Position numbers and translations under genes: made by a program. The notes beneath the pieces were generated by a model. The model was not told the DNA's origin, did no database searches, and saw only the letters and a list, made by a program, of their open reading frames with translations. From Nitrospirales bacterium (GTDB lineage Bacteria; Nitrospirota; Nitrospiria; Nitrospirales; UBA8639), in NCBI GenBank assembly GCA_022828225.1, contig JAJEJG010000008.1, positions 62,001-126,000 on the forward strand: a stretch of 64,000 nt of DNA. Direction: 5' to 3'. Of this stretch, positions 8,799 through 17,813 are shown piece by piece (positions within the stretch are counted from its first letter, which is position 1; each line of letters begins with the position of its first letter).

Positions 8799-11700
8799 TC
8801 AGAAGCCCCACTGCACCTGGAGCCGGACCCCCTGGTTCACCGGCTGCGGGCCGACTGGCTCTTGCCGCGTGCCTTCCAGGTTCAGGGTTAGCCCGGTCAC
8901 GCTGGCCCATCGCGTGCCCACCTGGTACGTGCGATCGGCTCCATCCGCTAAGATAGTCCCGGCATACGGCGTCAGCAGCCCGGCATCGAACGCCGCGAAT
9001 CCATAACCCATCTCCGCGTTCACTCGTCCGGCCTGCCTCGCGCCAGCCCCCAATCCCGTGGCCGTCTGTTGGGACCACAGGGCGTCGACCCCACTGGCCG
9101 CCACGCCCCACGTCGGGGAGAGCGTCAGCGATAAGCCATGACCGCCCACGCCAGGGGCTAGGCGCACCGTCCCACTGGCTCCCCATTCGTCGTAGTCATC
9201 GTCCTCATGGGCCACCAAGCCACGGATCGAGGCCTCCACGGTCAACCCGAGTCGAGGATCGGCATAGTGCACACGGCCGCCCACTTCGAGGCCAAAGCCC
9301 GTCTCGGCATCGCCCCAGTCGTGTCGGACTCCTACTTCCATCGTCGGGGTGAGGCTTCGGCCATCCGCCCACGTGATACCCTGTGAGCCTTCCAGGACCA
9401 CCCGCACCCGATGGGCATCGGCATCCGCCGCGTCCATGCCCTGCACGGCATCCGAACTCGTATTCGTGAACATGGCATCGGTCCTGGTGGCCAGTTGGAA
9501 GGTACCAGACGACAGCACTACGCCTCGTCCCCCGACAGCCCCCATCATGAACTGCGTATCGGTTTCGTAGCGGCCGCCGTTGTCCTGCACCAACTCCGTT
9601 TCGCCCCAGCCATAGCCTATTGAGCCCCAAATATCGAGCCGATCGGTCACGGCATAGCGCACATACGGATGCAGACTCGTGAGGCTGTTTTCCAAGTCGC
9701 CCGTGTCTTCCTTGCCCCCGTAGGTGCCATCCCCACGGGTATGCGCCACGGCCAGTCCTACGAGGAGCCGATCCCAGGTGCCATCCACGCCGACCGTGCC
9801 CGTGAACACGTCGCCGTCCAAGTCCAGGTCGCCATCCTGCCCGTTGAACGTAGTGCCCGCGAACCGACCCCACGCCGTCAGGTGCGGAGAGGAGGAGTCA
9901 CCGCCCCCCGCACCCATATTCAGGCGGAACGAACTCCCTAAGAGGAGTTGTCGGAGATCGACGGTGGGAGCCTGTCCTGACTGAACCCCAAAGAGATTCG
10001 CGAACCCTGCCATGGTCTCCGATTGCCCGAGCTTCTGCCCGCCGATGGTCAGGTGAGTCTCGCCTTGATCGGTGCGTAAGCGTGTGCTGATGGCGTCCGT
10101 GACGTGGGTGCCCACGGTACGGCCGAAGCGGGCGAGCCAGGCTTTCGGGAGGGGATCGTCGTTAGTGATCGTACCTGTAGCAGTAGGCGTCTTGATGTAA
10201 ATGGGGTGCCGATTGCCAGAAAACAGTCCTAGCTCATAGGCTTCGGTGATTTCCATGACCACGGTCTTGCCGCTATTGTTGATCGCATCATCTATGATCT
10301 TCACGCCGACGACCTTGCTGGTTTCTCTTGGCCCGAACAACATCGGTACATCGCCGCTCGCATGGAAATTGATACCCGCACGTGCCGACCCAGCATCGGT
10401 GGTACGTACCACCACTTTATGCACTTTTCCGCTTGACCTCGATAGCGTAACGGTGAAGTGCAGCACCCCGCGTTCCTCATCAGCGGTCGCGTCCGCGATG
10501 GATACCGATAACTCAGGCTCTTGTGGTACCAACTCGATTGTGGCGGTTTCGTTCAACGGTCGTCCGTCTGTCGCACAGATGGCTCCGCTCCTGATTCCGC
10601 TTTCGGAGCAGGTACGGTTGCCGGCAAGCGTCAGGGTGACGGTCCCATTAGGCTCATTCGGCTTGACTTCGAGCTTCCACTCCGCCGTCACGGACTTGGT
10701 CCCACCGTAAACCTCCATCTTTTCCTTTCGGAACCGCTTTGCACTGACGATCACTCCGCCAGCCACCTCGAAGGCATCCTCTTTCATGGTGCGCCACGGC
10801 ATCCACATTTTTTCGCTTAATGTGAGTCTAGCCGTGTATCGCATCTCGCCTTCAGCATCGATGATTTGGCCGGTTTGACGAAGGGATGCGGTCAGTGGGA
10901 CGAACTCCACGAGGGCATCGCCCGACGGAAAGGCAACGCTGGTTAGCTCATTCTCAAACCCTGTATCGTCGGTAAACCGCACCCGAACCTTGATCTTCTT
11001 GCCATCATCGTCTGCACTTAGCGTGTACGTGCTCGATGTGGCGCCAGTGATGTCGATTTCCTCGGAGCCGTCCACCCTGATCCACTGGTATTCGTAGCTA
11101 ACCCCAGTCAGACCGTTAAGGTCGACAATATCGCTTGTCAAAGCGGTCAGTCTGTGACCTACCACGTCACCGATCGTCGGTGCCCCGGTAGACGGGATGT
11201 CAACCGCGCCACTAATTGCAAACCCGAAGGAATTCGCCCAGTCCGTCCAATCCCTACCGTTCGTGCTAAATCTTGAACTATTGGCAATGCTCCAATCATC
11301 CTCGGTTCCAGTTTCTCCATCAGAACCTGCCCTGAGCCTTAGGGAAGAAGTGCTGCTGTGCACCCGAATAAAGTATGTGCCTGCGGCAAGCACCGCCCTG
11401 TTGTTTGCTGTAAAGGTGTTCGATCCGGTCGATAGTGAGCCTGAAAGGGTAAAAGCGGTCACGCGACCCCCAGGCCTTGAGCTATCGTTAGAGTGTGGGC
11501 GGTGGAGGGAGACCTCAACGTTCGCCCCGCTGGGCACCGAGTTGAACGCAAGTATTACCGAGGCAACCCTGACATTCTCATCACTATTGATCGTAAAAGA
11601 CTGAGTGAAGTATTGGCGGCCAAAGAAAGAGATAAAACTCCCAGTAGAAATATTGCTGACTAAGGTTGTATATTCTTGTGCGTGAGCAGGCTCCCCCAGA

Positions 11701-11858
11701 AACACGAACACGGCCGTCAGCGTGAGCAGAATCAGTAGGGATGCGGTGAGAAAGCGAAACATGGCGGGAAGGTGTGCCTCGGCAACAGATGGGGCTAGGT
11801 CTTCTCTCTCTCTCTCTCTCTCTCTCGCTCTCTCTCTCTTCACGAAACGTGCCAGCAT
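8799..11858 (-). CDS. Large surface protein: Ig-like, Calx-beta and C-terminal outer-membrane barrel
   Basis: The 1019-aa protein has a hydrophobic signal core (residues about 36-60, ending AHAQ). It continues with beta-rich repeats, an Ig-like segment (about 215-310), a Calx-beta type domain (about 450-565, ending GTITNDD) and a C-terminal autotransporter-like barrel of about 330 residues ending in Phe. It is probably inserted in the outer membrane with the repeats exposed. The ATG at 11858 has a strong GGAGGGGAGG ribosome site; a second in-frame ATG at 11762 sits directly before the signal core but lacks a good site. Between them a CT/GA dinucleotide tract encodes Arg-Glu repeats, so copy-number change would switch the frame. 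Adhesion or a barrier role is possible but unproven. Confidence 0.8.
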   Translation of the reverse strand: MLARFVKRERAREREREREDLAPSVAEAHLPAMFRFLTASLLILLTLTAVFVFLGEPAHAQEYTTLVSNISTGSFISFFGRQYFTQSFTINSDENVRVASVILAFNSVPSGANVEVSLHRPHSNDSSRPGGRVTAFTLSGSLSTGSNTFTANNRAVLAAGTYFIRVHSSTSSLRLRAGSDGETGTEDDWSIANSSRFSTNGRDWTDWANSFGFAISGAVDIPSTGAPTIGDVVGHRLTALTSDIVDLNGLTGVSYEYQWIRVDGSEEIDITGATSSTYTLSADDDGKKIKVRVRFTDDTGFENELTSVAFPSGDALVEFVPLTASLRQTGQIIDAEGEMRYTARLTLSEKMWMPWRTMKEDAFEVAGGVIVSAKRFRKEKMEVYGGTKSVTAEWKLEVKPNEPNGTVTLTLAGNRTCSESGIRSGAICATDGRPLNETATIELVPQEPELSVSIADATADEERGVLHFTVTLSRSSGKVHKVVVRTTDAGSARAGINFHASGDVPMLFGPRETSKVVGVKIIDDAINNSGKTVVMEITEAYELGLFSGNRHPIYIKTPTATGTITNDDPLPKAWLARFGRTVGTHVTDAISTRLRTDQGETHLTIGGQKLGQSETMAGFANLFGVQSGQAPTVDLRQLLLGSSFRLNMGAGGGDSSSPHLTAWGRFAGTTFNGQDGDLDLDGDVFTGTVGVDGTWDRLLVGLAVAHTRGDGTYGGKEDTGDLENSLTSLHPYVRYAVTDRLDIWGSIGYGWGETELVQDNGGRYETDTQFMMGAVGGRGVVLSSGTFQLATRTDAMFTNTSSDAVQGMDAADADAHRVRVVLEGSQGITWADGRSLTPTMEVGVRHDWGDAETGFGLEVGGRVHYADPRLGLTVEASIRGLVAHEDDDYDEWGASGTVRLAPGVGGHGLSLTLSPTWGVAASGVDALWSQQTATGLGAGARQAGRVNAEMGYGFAAFDAGLLTPYAGTILADGADRTYQVGTRWASVTGLTLNLEGTRQEPVGPQPVNQGVRLQVQWGF
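11803..11839. repeat. Dinucleotide microsatellite (TC)12-G-(CT)6
   Basis: Twelve uninterrupted TC units (11803-11826), one G, then six CT units (11828-11839) lie inside the start region of the surface-protein gene. On the coding strand this is a GA/AG run of Arg-Glu codons. Such tracts are prone to slipped-strand mispairing. Confidence 0.95.
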
Positions 11859-11945
11859 GGCGACCCTCCCCTCCGTTGGCCTCAGGGATCCGCTGAGGAA
11901 ACTCCCGCGACATATTAGACTGCAGAGTCAGACTCGGTGATGGGG

Positions 11946-11974
11946 AATGTATTATAATTTGATCTATAAGTCAA
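11946..11974 (-). promoter_or_regulatory. Candidate promoter of the surface-protein gene
   Basis: Reading the minus strand, TTGACT (11974-11969), a 17-bp spacer and TACATT (11951-11946) fit a sigma70-type promoter. The start would leave a leader of about 80 nt before the ATG at 11858. A TATAAT also lies in the spacer. Confidence 0.4.
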
Positions 11975-12347
11975 GAACGTGGGAGCTTCTCCTGTTCACC
12001 TGACATGAGGCCGGAGGGCATTATGGTAGGGTTCCCCGGAAAAATCAGTATGCTTTCTATGATGACGATCCCATGCTTAAGTTCCTCAGGACGCCACACC
12101 GCCACCAGATCGGCGTCATGTTCAAGGGAGCCGTCCCATGATTCGTCCGGATTCAGGCTGACGGCTTGACGCCATTCAACAAGTTGCGCGGTGACGGCTT
12201 TGGTTGGTTTGATTCAGCAGGAAAAAGACACTGGATTCTCGCGTTCGCAAGAATGACAGAAGGAAAAAGAAGGAAAAGCAAAGACGCTGGATTCTCGATA
12301 AAAGCTGTCGGAAATGACGGTAAATCGTGTAAGGGGAACAGAGAGGC
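11975..12347. other. Intergenic stretch between surface protein and zinc-ribbon gene
   Basis: It holds two dispersed palindromic repeats (near 12230-12260 and 12280-12320). On the minus strand there is an open frame of about 80 codons (11971 to about 12211) without any usable start codon; its translation (for example ADLVAVWRPEELKHG) looks protein-like and may be a gene remnant. Nothing else is recognisable. Confidence 0.4.
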
Positions 12348-12530
12348 TTACAGCGTTTCCCGGATTTTGGCTCCGTGATAGCCGTTTCGCACGACTCGAT
12401 GGAAAAATCTGAGCACGTCCACCAAGTCAAACCAGAATCCGCAATTGAGGCACTTGGCGTAGAGGTGTTTGGTCATCGTGGTGTAATGCCGTTCCACCAT
12501 CATCAGCCCCTGACATCTGAGACATTGCAT
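12348..12530 (-). CDS. Small zinc-ribbon protein
   Basis: About 60 aa with two CXXC pairs (CLRC near the start and CLNC about 22 residues later), the classic treble-clef or zinc-ribbon spacing, then a basic, hydrophobic tail. The frame is open further upstream to 12629, but the ATG at 12530 places the first CXXC right at the N terminus, as in similar small zinc-ribbon proteins; its ribosome site (GGAAA) is weak. It may bind nucleic acid or act as a metal-sensing adaptor; no function is assigned. Confidence 0.5.
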   Translation of the reverse strand: MQCLRCQGLMMVERHYTTMTKHLYAKCLNCGFWFDLVDVLRFFHRVVRNGYHGAKIRETL

Positions 12531-12631
12531 GATCCGTTTCCATCGGGTGTTCCTGCCGTGGTTCACCCATTGCCCTTTCGTCCGGTCAGGTCGCGGCCGG
12601 CTCCTTGCCCCCCGCTTTCGCAGGGGCAAGC

Positions 12632-13798
12632 CTAGCTCTGTTCCCTGAATTTTAACCCATGGTGCAGGAAAATCGATACACTATTTTCCGCGTTATTGAC
12701 AACCGCCAAGCCGGGTTCTTCGCCCCGGTCCGGTGCGACGATCAGCGTCGTCAGGGCAAACGGTCCCCGGGGCGTGCGATAGTGCCGCGGGGGATAGTGA
12801 AAGGTGCCGTCGCCGTTGCCGAACAACACCGAGATGCTGCCCGATTGAATGTTCACGACCGCGGCATCGGGCATATCGTCTCCGTTGAAATCCTGGGCCA
12901 AGCCGTCATTGGGCCCGGCGTCACCGCCTGAATCCATGCCCTCCTGAAACGTGCCGTCGCCGTTGCCCAAAAAGACGGTGATCGTGTTCATCTGCCCGTT
13001 CACCACCAGGAGGTCCAACACGCCGTCATTGTTGAAGTCGGCGCAGGAGACGGACAAGGGCCGCTTGCCCGTCCGGTAATCCGTGGGCAGAAGAAAGGTG
13101 CCGTCGCCCTGGCCCAACCAGATCGAAACGGCACTGCTCATGGGCCCGCCGTTGGTGACTGCCATATCCACGTGCCCATCCTGGTTGAAATCCGCGGTGG
13201 TCACCGAGGTGGGGGTATCCCCATATTCATACAACGGCCCGATCCGGAACTTCCCGTTCCCGTTTCCGAACAGCAGTTGCAGCTTGTCGTTGCGAAGGGC
13301 CGCCACCAAATCCACCTGTCCGTCGCTGTTGAAATCCCCACTGGCAATGGAGACCGGCGTCCGGTTGACAGGATACAGTCCGTCTTTCTCGAACGTCCCA
13401 CCGCCCCGACCCGTGAAAATCGCAACCTGGTTGCTCCCGGAACAGGCGATCGCCAGATCCTCATGACCGTCACCGTTCAAATCCAGGACCTCCAGGTTCC
13501 GTGGTTCCTTGCACACCCGAATAGACACTTGCGCCTGGAAGCTCCCGTCCCCGTTCCCCAGCAGGAGGGACAGGTTATTCGCCGAGATGTTGCTGGTCAG
13601 CAGGTCCGAAAATCCATCCTCATTGAAGTCCCCGGCTCTTACGGCGGTCGGGTTTTTCCCGACGTCATAACTGGCAAAGAGATAGAGCAGGTCCGGGGGC
13701 ACGTAGGGATCCTTGGGCGAGCACCCGGGCAGAAACAGTATTCCACACAACGTGAGAAACCGGAGTATGTTGCCTGCCACCAGGCGGGGAACAGCCAT
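12632..13798 (-). CDS. FG-GAP/VCBS-repeat lipoprotein
   Basis: The 388-aa protein has a lipoprotein signal with lipobox LPGC about 25 residues in, so it should be lipid-anchored. The mature protein is about seven repeats containing Asp-rich calcium loops of the form DFNxDGxxDL and LGNGDGTF, the FG-GAP/VCBS pattern that folds into a beta-propeller. Such propellers bind calcium and mediate protein or polysaccharide contacts. The start at 13798 is chosen because AAGGGG precedes it by about 7 nt; the longer frame to 13837 has no ribosome site. It stands alone; no partner gene suggests its ligand. Confidence 0.8.
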   Translation of the reverse strand: MAVPRLVAGNILRFLTLCGILFLPGCSPKDPYVPPDLLYLFASYDVGKNPTAVRAGDFNEDGFSDLLTSNISANNLSLLLGNGDGSFQAQVSIRVCKEPRNLEVLDLNGDGHEDLAIACSGSNQVAIFTGRGGGTFEKDGLYPVNRTPVSIASGDFNSDGQVDLVAALRNDKLQLLFGNGNGKFRIGPLYEYGDTPTSVTTADFNQDGHVDMAVTNGGPMSSAVSIWLGQGDGTFLLPTDYRTGKRPLSVSCADFNNDGVLDLLVVNGQMNTITVFLGNGDGTFQEGMDSGGDAGPNDGLAQDFNGDDMPDAAVVNIQSGSISVLFGNGDGTFHYPPRHYRTPRGPFALTTLIVAPDRGEEPGLAVVNNAENSVSIFLHHGLKFREQS

Positions 13799-14069
13799 TT
13801 CAGCACCCCTTCTCGGAACGCTTCTCTCCCGGAGCATGCGTCCGGGATGGTCAGCACATCCGCACGGAAGAGATCAGTATATGAGCTTTGGCCAGGCTAC
13901 ACAATGGGTTATTCCTGAATCACCGGAAGGCTCGATTCACGATTTTTCCTCGCGGCCCACGGGATTTCCACGGGATTTTCCCTGAATCCCGCAATTTTCC
14001 GGTCAAACGACTGGAAGAGTTTTACAAGAATGTGCTATAGATTTCCTCTTTGGAAGGAGGAGGACTCTC

Positions 14070-14396
14070 ATGTCGGAAACAAACTCAGGTAAAGTCAAAA
14101 TCGAACTCACCATGTATGGAGTCGCCGAGATCCTGAAATGGTGCGTGGACAAAAATAACGGCCGGATCCCGAATGTGGATACCGAAGGCTTCAAGGACAT
14201 GCAGGCCGCGATCGCCGACAAACCGGAAAAAGGGGATTATTTCACCTTTGACAAATTCTGGAAGATGTCGAAGGTCTTCGAGTTCACGAAGGACGAAGTC
14301 GCCACCATCGACCGCTGCCTGTACGACATTCCCAACTTCGAAGGCAAACAACTCCCTCAAATCCGCTACAAATTCTGGCCCGCCCAAGCCGACTGA
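14070..14396 (+). CDS. Hypothetical soluble protein
   Basis: The 108-aa protein starts with an ATG preceded by a near-perfect GGAAGGAGGAGG ribosome site, which suggests strong translation. It is acidic-to-neutral, lacks signal and membrane segments, and alternates short helices with Lys/Asp-rich loops. No motif is recognised. It is a single gene flanked by the FG-GAP gene (divergent) and the VapC gene (convergent). Confidence 0.75.
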   Translation: MSETNSGKVKIELTMYGVAEILKWCVDKNNGRIPNVDTEGFKDMQAAIADKPEKGDYFTFDKFWKMSKVFEFTKDEVATIDRCLYDIPNFEGKQLPQIRYKFWPAQAD

Positions 14397-14455
14397 GCCT
14401 CATCATCCTTTGGATTGACGGGATTCGTCACGATTGCATTGATCTCGAGATCGCT

Positions 14456-14477
14456 GGGAACAACGATCGTTGTTCCC
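14456..14477. repeat. 22-bp perfect palindrome, copy 2
   Basis: This is a perfect palindrome with arms GGGAACAACGA, followed by CTACTG, the same as the element at 4690-4711. It lies between two convergent genes, so it could also work as a terminator hairpin in both directions, although no T-run follows. Confidence 0.6.
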
Positions 14478-14495
14478 TACTGATCGCGTCTTCCC

Positions 14496-14894
14496 TCATT
14501 CCGTGGCTCGCAGCCGGCTCAGCCGTCCCCTCCAACCGAGAATGCGTTCGTCGGCGGTGACGAGCCGGTGGCCTGCAAGCGCGGTTGCGACGATCAGGCG
14601 GTCGGCCGGGTCGGCATGAAAATCGCCAAGGCTGGTCGCCCGGATTCCGATCTCTCCGTCGACGGCGATTTCGATCAGACCCTGTTCCAATTGCTCCCGA
14701 CGCCACAGGCCGACGTCTTCGGGGAAACTGATCCGTCCCCTGTCCTTGAGCATCGCCAGTTCCCAGAACGAGATCGCAGACACGCCGACTTCACCGGATT
14801 GCCAAGCCCGGTCGATCTCGCGTCGGGCCTTGGTTCCCAATCGCGCCTCACCCGTTCTCAGCCACAGCAAGACGTGGGTATCGAGGAGCATCAC
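14496..14894 (-). CDS. PIN-domain toxin (VapC-like)
   Basis: The 132-aa PIN protein shows the ordered acidic residues of the family: D5 in LLDTHVLLW, the Glu of SFWELAML near residue 65, and D-x-D-R near residue 97 (HADPADRLIVATAL). VapC toxins cleave specific RNAs, often initiator tRNA or the rRNA sarcin loop. Its start overlaps the antitoxin stop by 4 nt (ATGA), so synthesis is coupled. Confidence 0.85.
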   Translation of the reverse strand: MMLLDTHVLLWLRTGEARLGTKARREIDRAWQSGEVGVSAISFWELAMLKDRGRISFPEDVGLWRREQLEQGLIEIAVDGEIGIRATSLGDFHADPADRLIVATALAGHRLVTADERILGWRGRLSRLRATE

Positions 14895-15166
14895 CTGTTA
14901 CCATCCCGGGTCGCGCCGGTGTTGGCTTCCCACTCCACGTCCAAAGGCTCGATAATGTCGCCAAGGATCTTGATGCGTCCCTTGTCGATGCCAAACAGAC
15001 TCTTCGGCTTCTCCCGGTAGGGCACCAGCCGCGAAACAGGCTGGCCGTTCTTGGTGATGACAATCTCTTTGCCGCTGTCAGCCACCTCGTCCATCAGCTT
15101 CAGACACTTCGCCTTGAACTCGGACGCCTTGACCGTGCGGGCACCAGCGACTCTATCGTTACTCAT
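14891..15166 (-). CDS. Phd/YefM-family antitoxin paired with the PIN toxin
   Basis: The 91-aa protein has the Phd/YefM N-terminal DNA-binding fold (VKASEFKAKCLKLMDEVADSG, then IVITKNGQPVSRLVPY) and a C-terminal Asp/Glu/Trp-rich tail that would wrap the toxin. Such antitoxins repress their own operon. A near-perfect inverted repeat inside the promoter spacer at 15209-15228 is the likely operator. Confidence 0.85.
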   Translation of the reverse strand: MSNDRVAGARTVKASEFKAKCLKLMDEVADSGKEIVITKNGQPVSRLVPYREKPKSLFGIDKGRIKILGDIIEPLDVEWEANTGATRDGNR

Positions 15167-15194
15167 CTCCGCAAACCCTTTCCTTTTCGTTGGT

Positions 15195-15239
15195 CATATC
15201 GTTATATTACTATAGTCATGACCATAGTTACAACACGGT
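15195..15239 (-). promoter_or_regulatory. Promoter with embedded operator for the antitoxin-toxin operon
   Basis: On the minus strand TTGTAA and TAATAT are separated by 18 bp. The spacer holds an inverted repeat with half-sites ACTAT-R-GTCA centred on TCATGA (15209-15228; 18 of 20 positions symmetric). This fits autoregulation by the Phd-type antitoxin. Confidence 0.5.
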
Positions 15240-15328
15240 CTTTTTATAGTTATCTTATTTATCGTCCGCTTCGAAGATGAGTGATGGAGCCACCCCGCTC
15301 GCGAGACGTCATGAAGGATGCCAATAAT

Positions 15329-15476
15329 CTATCCGCTGCCTTGCAGGATATCGAACGGGGAGAAATCATCGGTCAAGATGAGACCGGGGTTCCAGGCCGG
15401 GGCTCTGGCGGCATTCAAGAAGGGCAGGACTTCGGGCGGCATTTTGCCTTGGTTTAGCAGGGGAATCGTCGCCAGG
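15329..15476 (-). pseudogene. Orphan 3'-end fragment of a spermidine-synthase-like gene
   Basis: These 148 bp match the last 148 bp (stop codon included) of the intact gene at 22602-24149 at about 88% identity by eye. The encoded 48 residues differ at only about five positions, and most nucleotide changes are synonymous. The match starts exactly at the stop codon and ends abruptly, with unrelated sequence on both sides. The fragment therefore diverged as part of a working gene and was placed here later, as at one end of an inserted island. Confidence 0.85.
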
Positions 15477-15791
15477 GAATTGCGCCTGCCGGGCACCAAG
15501 ACCGAGATGGTTGGGAAGGCCCCTGTACTCGCATGACCCGCAGCCCGATGTTCAATGCGAACCTCGGACGACACCGACCAGTTCATAACCTTACATCGGG
15601 AAATCGCAAAGTGATCTTATGAGCGAACCTGACGGACACTACCGTCATGATCAAAGAATGTACGGTCCCACCTCCAGCACTGCGCCCTATTCGGGCGTCA
15701 GATCCACCGTCGATTCCATGATACGGTGAAGCAAAAGACAGATGGCTCTGGTAGCGAGGCTCGTCACAATGAACTCTTAGGCTATATCGCA
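15477..15791. other. Intergenic stretch inside left end of the putative island
   Basis: No gene with a credible start or motif is seen. It separates the orphan fragment from the end of the nitrilase-domain gene. Confidence 0.4.
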
Positions 15792-17813
15792 CTACAGCCC
15801 TGCAGGAGGATACTTCCACGAAGCAGTTCGGTCGTGGCGTTCCAAAAACGTACTGATATCGTCGATATCGAGAAAGGCAATCAATGCCTGCGGTTGACCA
15901 TGCGTGTGGAAGATCTGCCTGACATGCTCGGAATCTCTGGGCCAGTATGCGTTGCTCCCACCGTACTGACCATTGTTGGCCACAATTACCAATTGGAACA
16001 TGTGGTAGTGAAGAGCTAGGGCCATCTGGTCGAACGTCTTTACGTCCTTGTTGAGCGCCGGGATTGCGAAGACATCTGACAGGCCCCTAAGATCTGCGGC
16101 CAATCCGAGGTCCGTCGCGTCGTAACACACGGCCGCCGTCAGCCAGACTGGCTTGGCGCTTGGCTCGTCCGACCACGGATAGCCTACCAACCACTGACAT
16201 GGTCGAAAACCCTGGAGACGGGGCACACCGCCGTTAAAAACCTGTTCATCTGGTGCGAGATTCGCCTTTCCCTGACGACAAATTCTGACCTGCAGCCCGT
16301 ACGCGTTGGACCACTCCGGAATGATCCACAAGGCCGAATTAACAAGAGGCTGACCGACCAATAACCGTTCGTACGTCAACCCGGTCAGGATCATAGCCCT
16401 GTGAGCCCGCGCAAAAGGGACCAGATGAGTACGAACGTCGCTCGGATGGACGGCCAGTTCCGGAAGAATCAGCCAATCGAGGTGCCCATTGCCCGTATGC
16501 GTCTCTCTCAACACCAGCATGCGGTCCACAGCAGCAAGAGCCGCCGATAGATGGTTGCGGTGCCTTTTTCGAATAGTGGGATCGTCAAGCGCTAGATCGG
16601 GTTTCTTGAAGTCGTCGCCCCCCGGAATGACTGTCTGGACCACACAGGCGCGTAAAGTTCGAGTGTCTTGCATGGTGGTCGGGCGCTCCAGTATCATAGG
16701 CAGCATCAGCGTCCCGGTGGCCTTTCCCAAATATTTCTCGAGTTCTTTGATCCTCTTTGTGATTTGTGTGATCACACCGTCAAGGCCATGTTCGATCGAC
16801 TCAAATCCTTCGGAAACGCGGCACCCTGGCCAACGAAGGAGGGACAATAGAAATCGCTCCATCCAATCGGTGATGGGTAGCCAATCATCTCCGAAGGCCT
16901 GCTGACCACTGAAGAGACCGTACAGCCTTTGGTACCAATGGCTCTCGGCTTGGCGATAGACCGACTCATTCTCTTTCCAGTGCAACGGGCGTATTGGACG
17001 GGTGAAATCTAGATGCCCAGACAAGATAAACCGCAACAAATATCCGAGATGGAATCGCCACTGTTCGGTTTCTGCACACCACCTTGGAGGCTCATATAAA
17101 AAAACCAAGGGGGCGCCCCGACTGGCCAGGATCCTCACCTCCTCTACATCAGCAATCCCATTGCGATCCACCAACTTCAGGTGTACTTGCACTGGCATTA
17201 TTGCGCGTAGCGGATGTTCCTGTTGCCGCCACTCCTTCAAGAAAGCATTCCCAAAACGCAGTAGAGACAGTTCGTTCCGGAGGCAACTGTTCGGATGGTC
17301 ACGTAAGACTATTTTTTCAAGAGTCTCCGACTCACCGGTCGGACTCCGTGCGACGCGGGACAAATCCCCAAGGAGATTTGCTGGAAGGTCGTCGAAGAGG
17401 AGTTCATCGGTATTGGTTAGCTCCATGAAAAATGAAGGGTCCCTACGTGCGATCTGCCGCTCGCGCAAGGTATTGAGACTCGACCGTGTAAGCTCAATGG
17501 CTCTCTGGCGATCGACAAATGCACGCCTAGCAAGAATCGCGAGTATCGAAAATTCTGTACTGTCGAGCCAGTCACTCTCGCCACGGAGGAACCGAATCAG
17601 TTCCCGGTAATGGCGCATTTCTGAACCAGATCCCGTGCGTACGATTGGTGCGCTAGAGGGAGCAAAGGCAGCCAAAAACAGTAACGCCTGTTGGCGCAGG
17701 TACCAAGGAATTGTCCGCCCCGGCAAGGCTACCAGACGAGATGCTTCCTCGCGAAGGGCTTCACGATAGGATTGCAGATCAATGCCAAATGGCAGCAATT
17801 CACCGTCTGCCAC
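15792..17813 (-). CDS. C-terminal nitrilase-domain protein encoded with a reverse transcriptase (split DRT1-like)
   Basis: The 673-aa protein has a helical N-terminal region without recognised motifs (1-380) and a C-terminal carbon-nitrogen hydrolase fold (about 386-650). The nitrilase triad appears intact: E452 in ILPELAVHP, K516 in RQGKANLAP and C563 in AVCYDATD. In the known DRT1 (UG1) defence systems a nitrilase domain is fused to the C terminus of a reverse transcriptase; here the two are separate genes. The GTG start lies 14 nt inside the end of the RT gene in another frame, and the nitrilase frame stays open upstream of the GTG, so coupling or an old frameshift-split fusion are both possible. 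Antiviral function is inferred. Confidence 0.8.
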   Translation of the reverse strand: MADGELLPFGIDLQSYREALREEASRLVALPGRTIPWYLRQQALLFLAAFAPSSAPIVRTGSGSEMRHYRELIRFLRGESDWLDSTEFSILAILARRAFVDRQRAIELTRSSLNTLRERQIARRDPSFFMELTNTDELLFDDLPANLLGDLSRVARSPTGESETLEKIVLRDHPNSCLRNELSLLRFGNAFLKEWRQQEHPLRAIMPVQVHLKLVDRNGIADVEEVRILASRGAPLVFLYEPPRWCAETEQWRFHLGYLLRFILSGHLDFTRPIRPLHWKENESVYRQAESHWYQRLYGLFSGQQAFGDDWLPITDWMERFLLSLLRWPGCRVSEGFESIEHGLDGVITQITKRIKELEKYLGKATGTLMLPMILERPTTMQDTRTLRACVVQTVIPGGDDFKKPDLALDDPTIRKRHRNHLSAALAAVDRMLVLRETHTGNGHLDWLILPELAVHPSDVRTHLVPFARAHRAMILTGLTYERLLVGQPLVNSALWIIPEWSNAYGLQVRICRQGKANLAPDEQVFNGGVPRLQGFRPCQWLVGYPWSDEPSAKPVWLTAAVCYDATDLGLAADLRGLSDVFAIPALNKDVKTFDQMALALHYHMFQLVIVANNGQYGGSNAYWPRDSEHVRQIFHTHGQPQALIAFLDIDDISTFLERHDRTASWKYPPAGL

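Noticed and set aside
11971-12211. Minus-strand open frame of about 80 codons with protein-like translation
   Set aside because: No start codon before the first 40 residues or so, no recognised family; may be a remnant but not supportable as a gene.
15477-15790. Small frames in the left end of the putative island
   Set aside because: They lack ribosome sites and motifs; one merely reads the orphan gene fragment.
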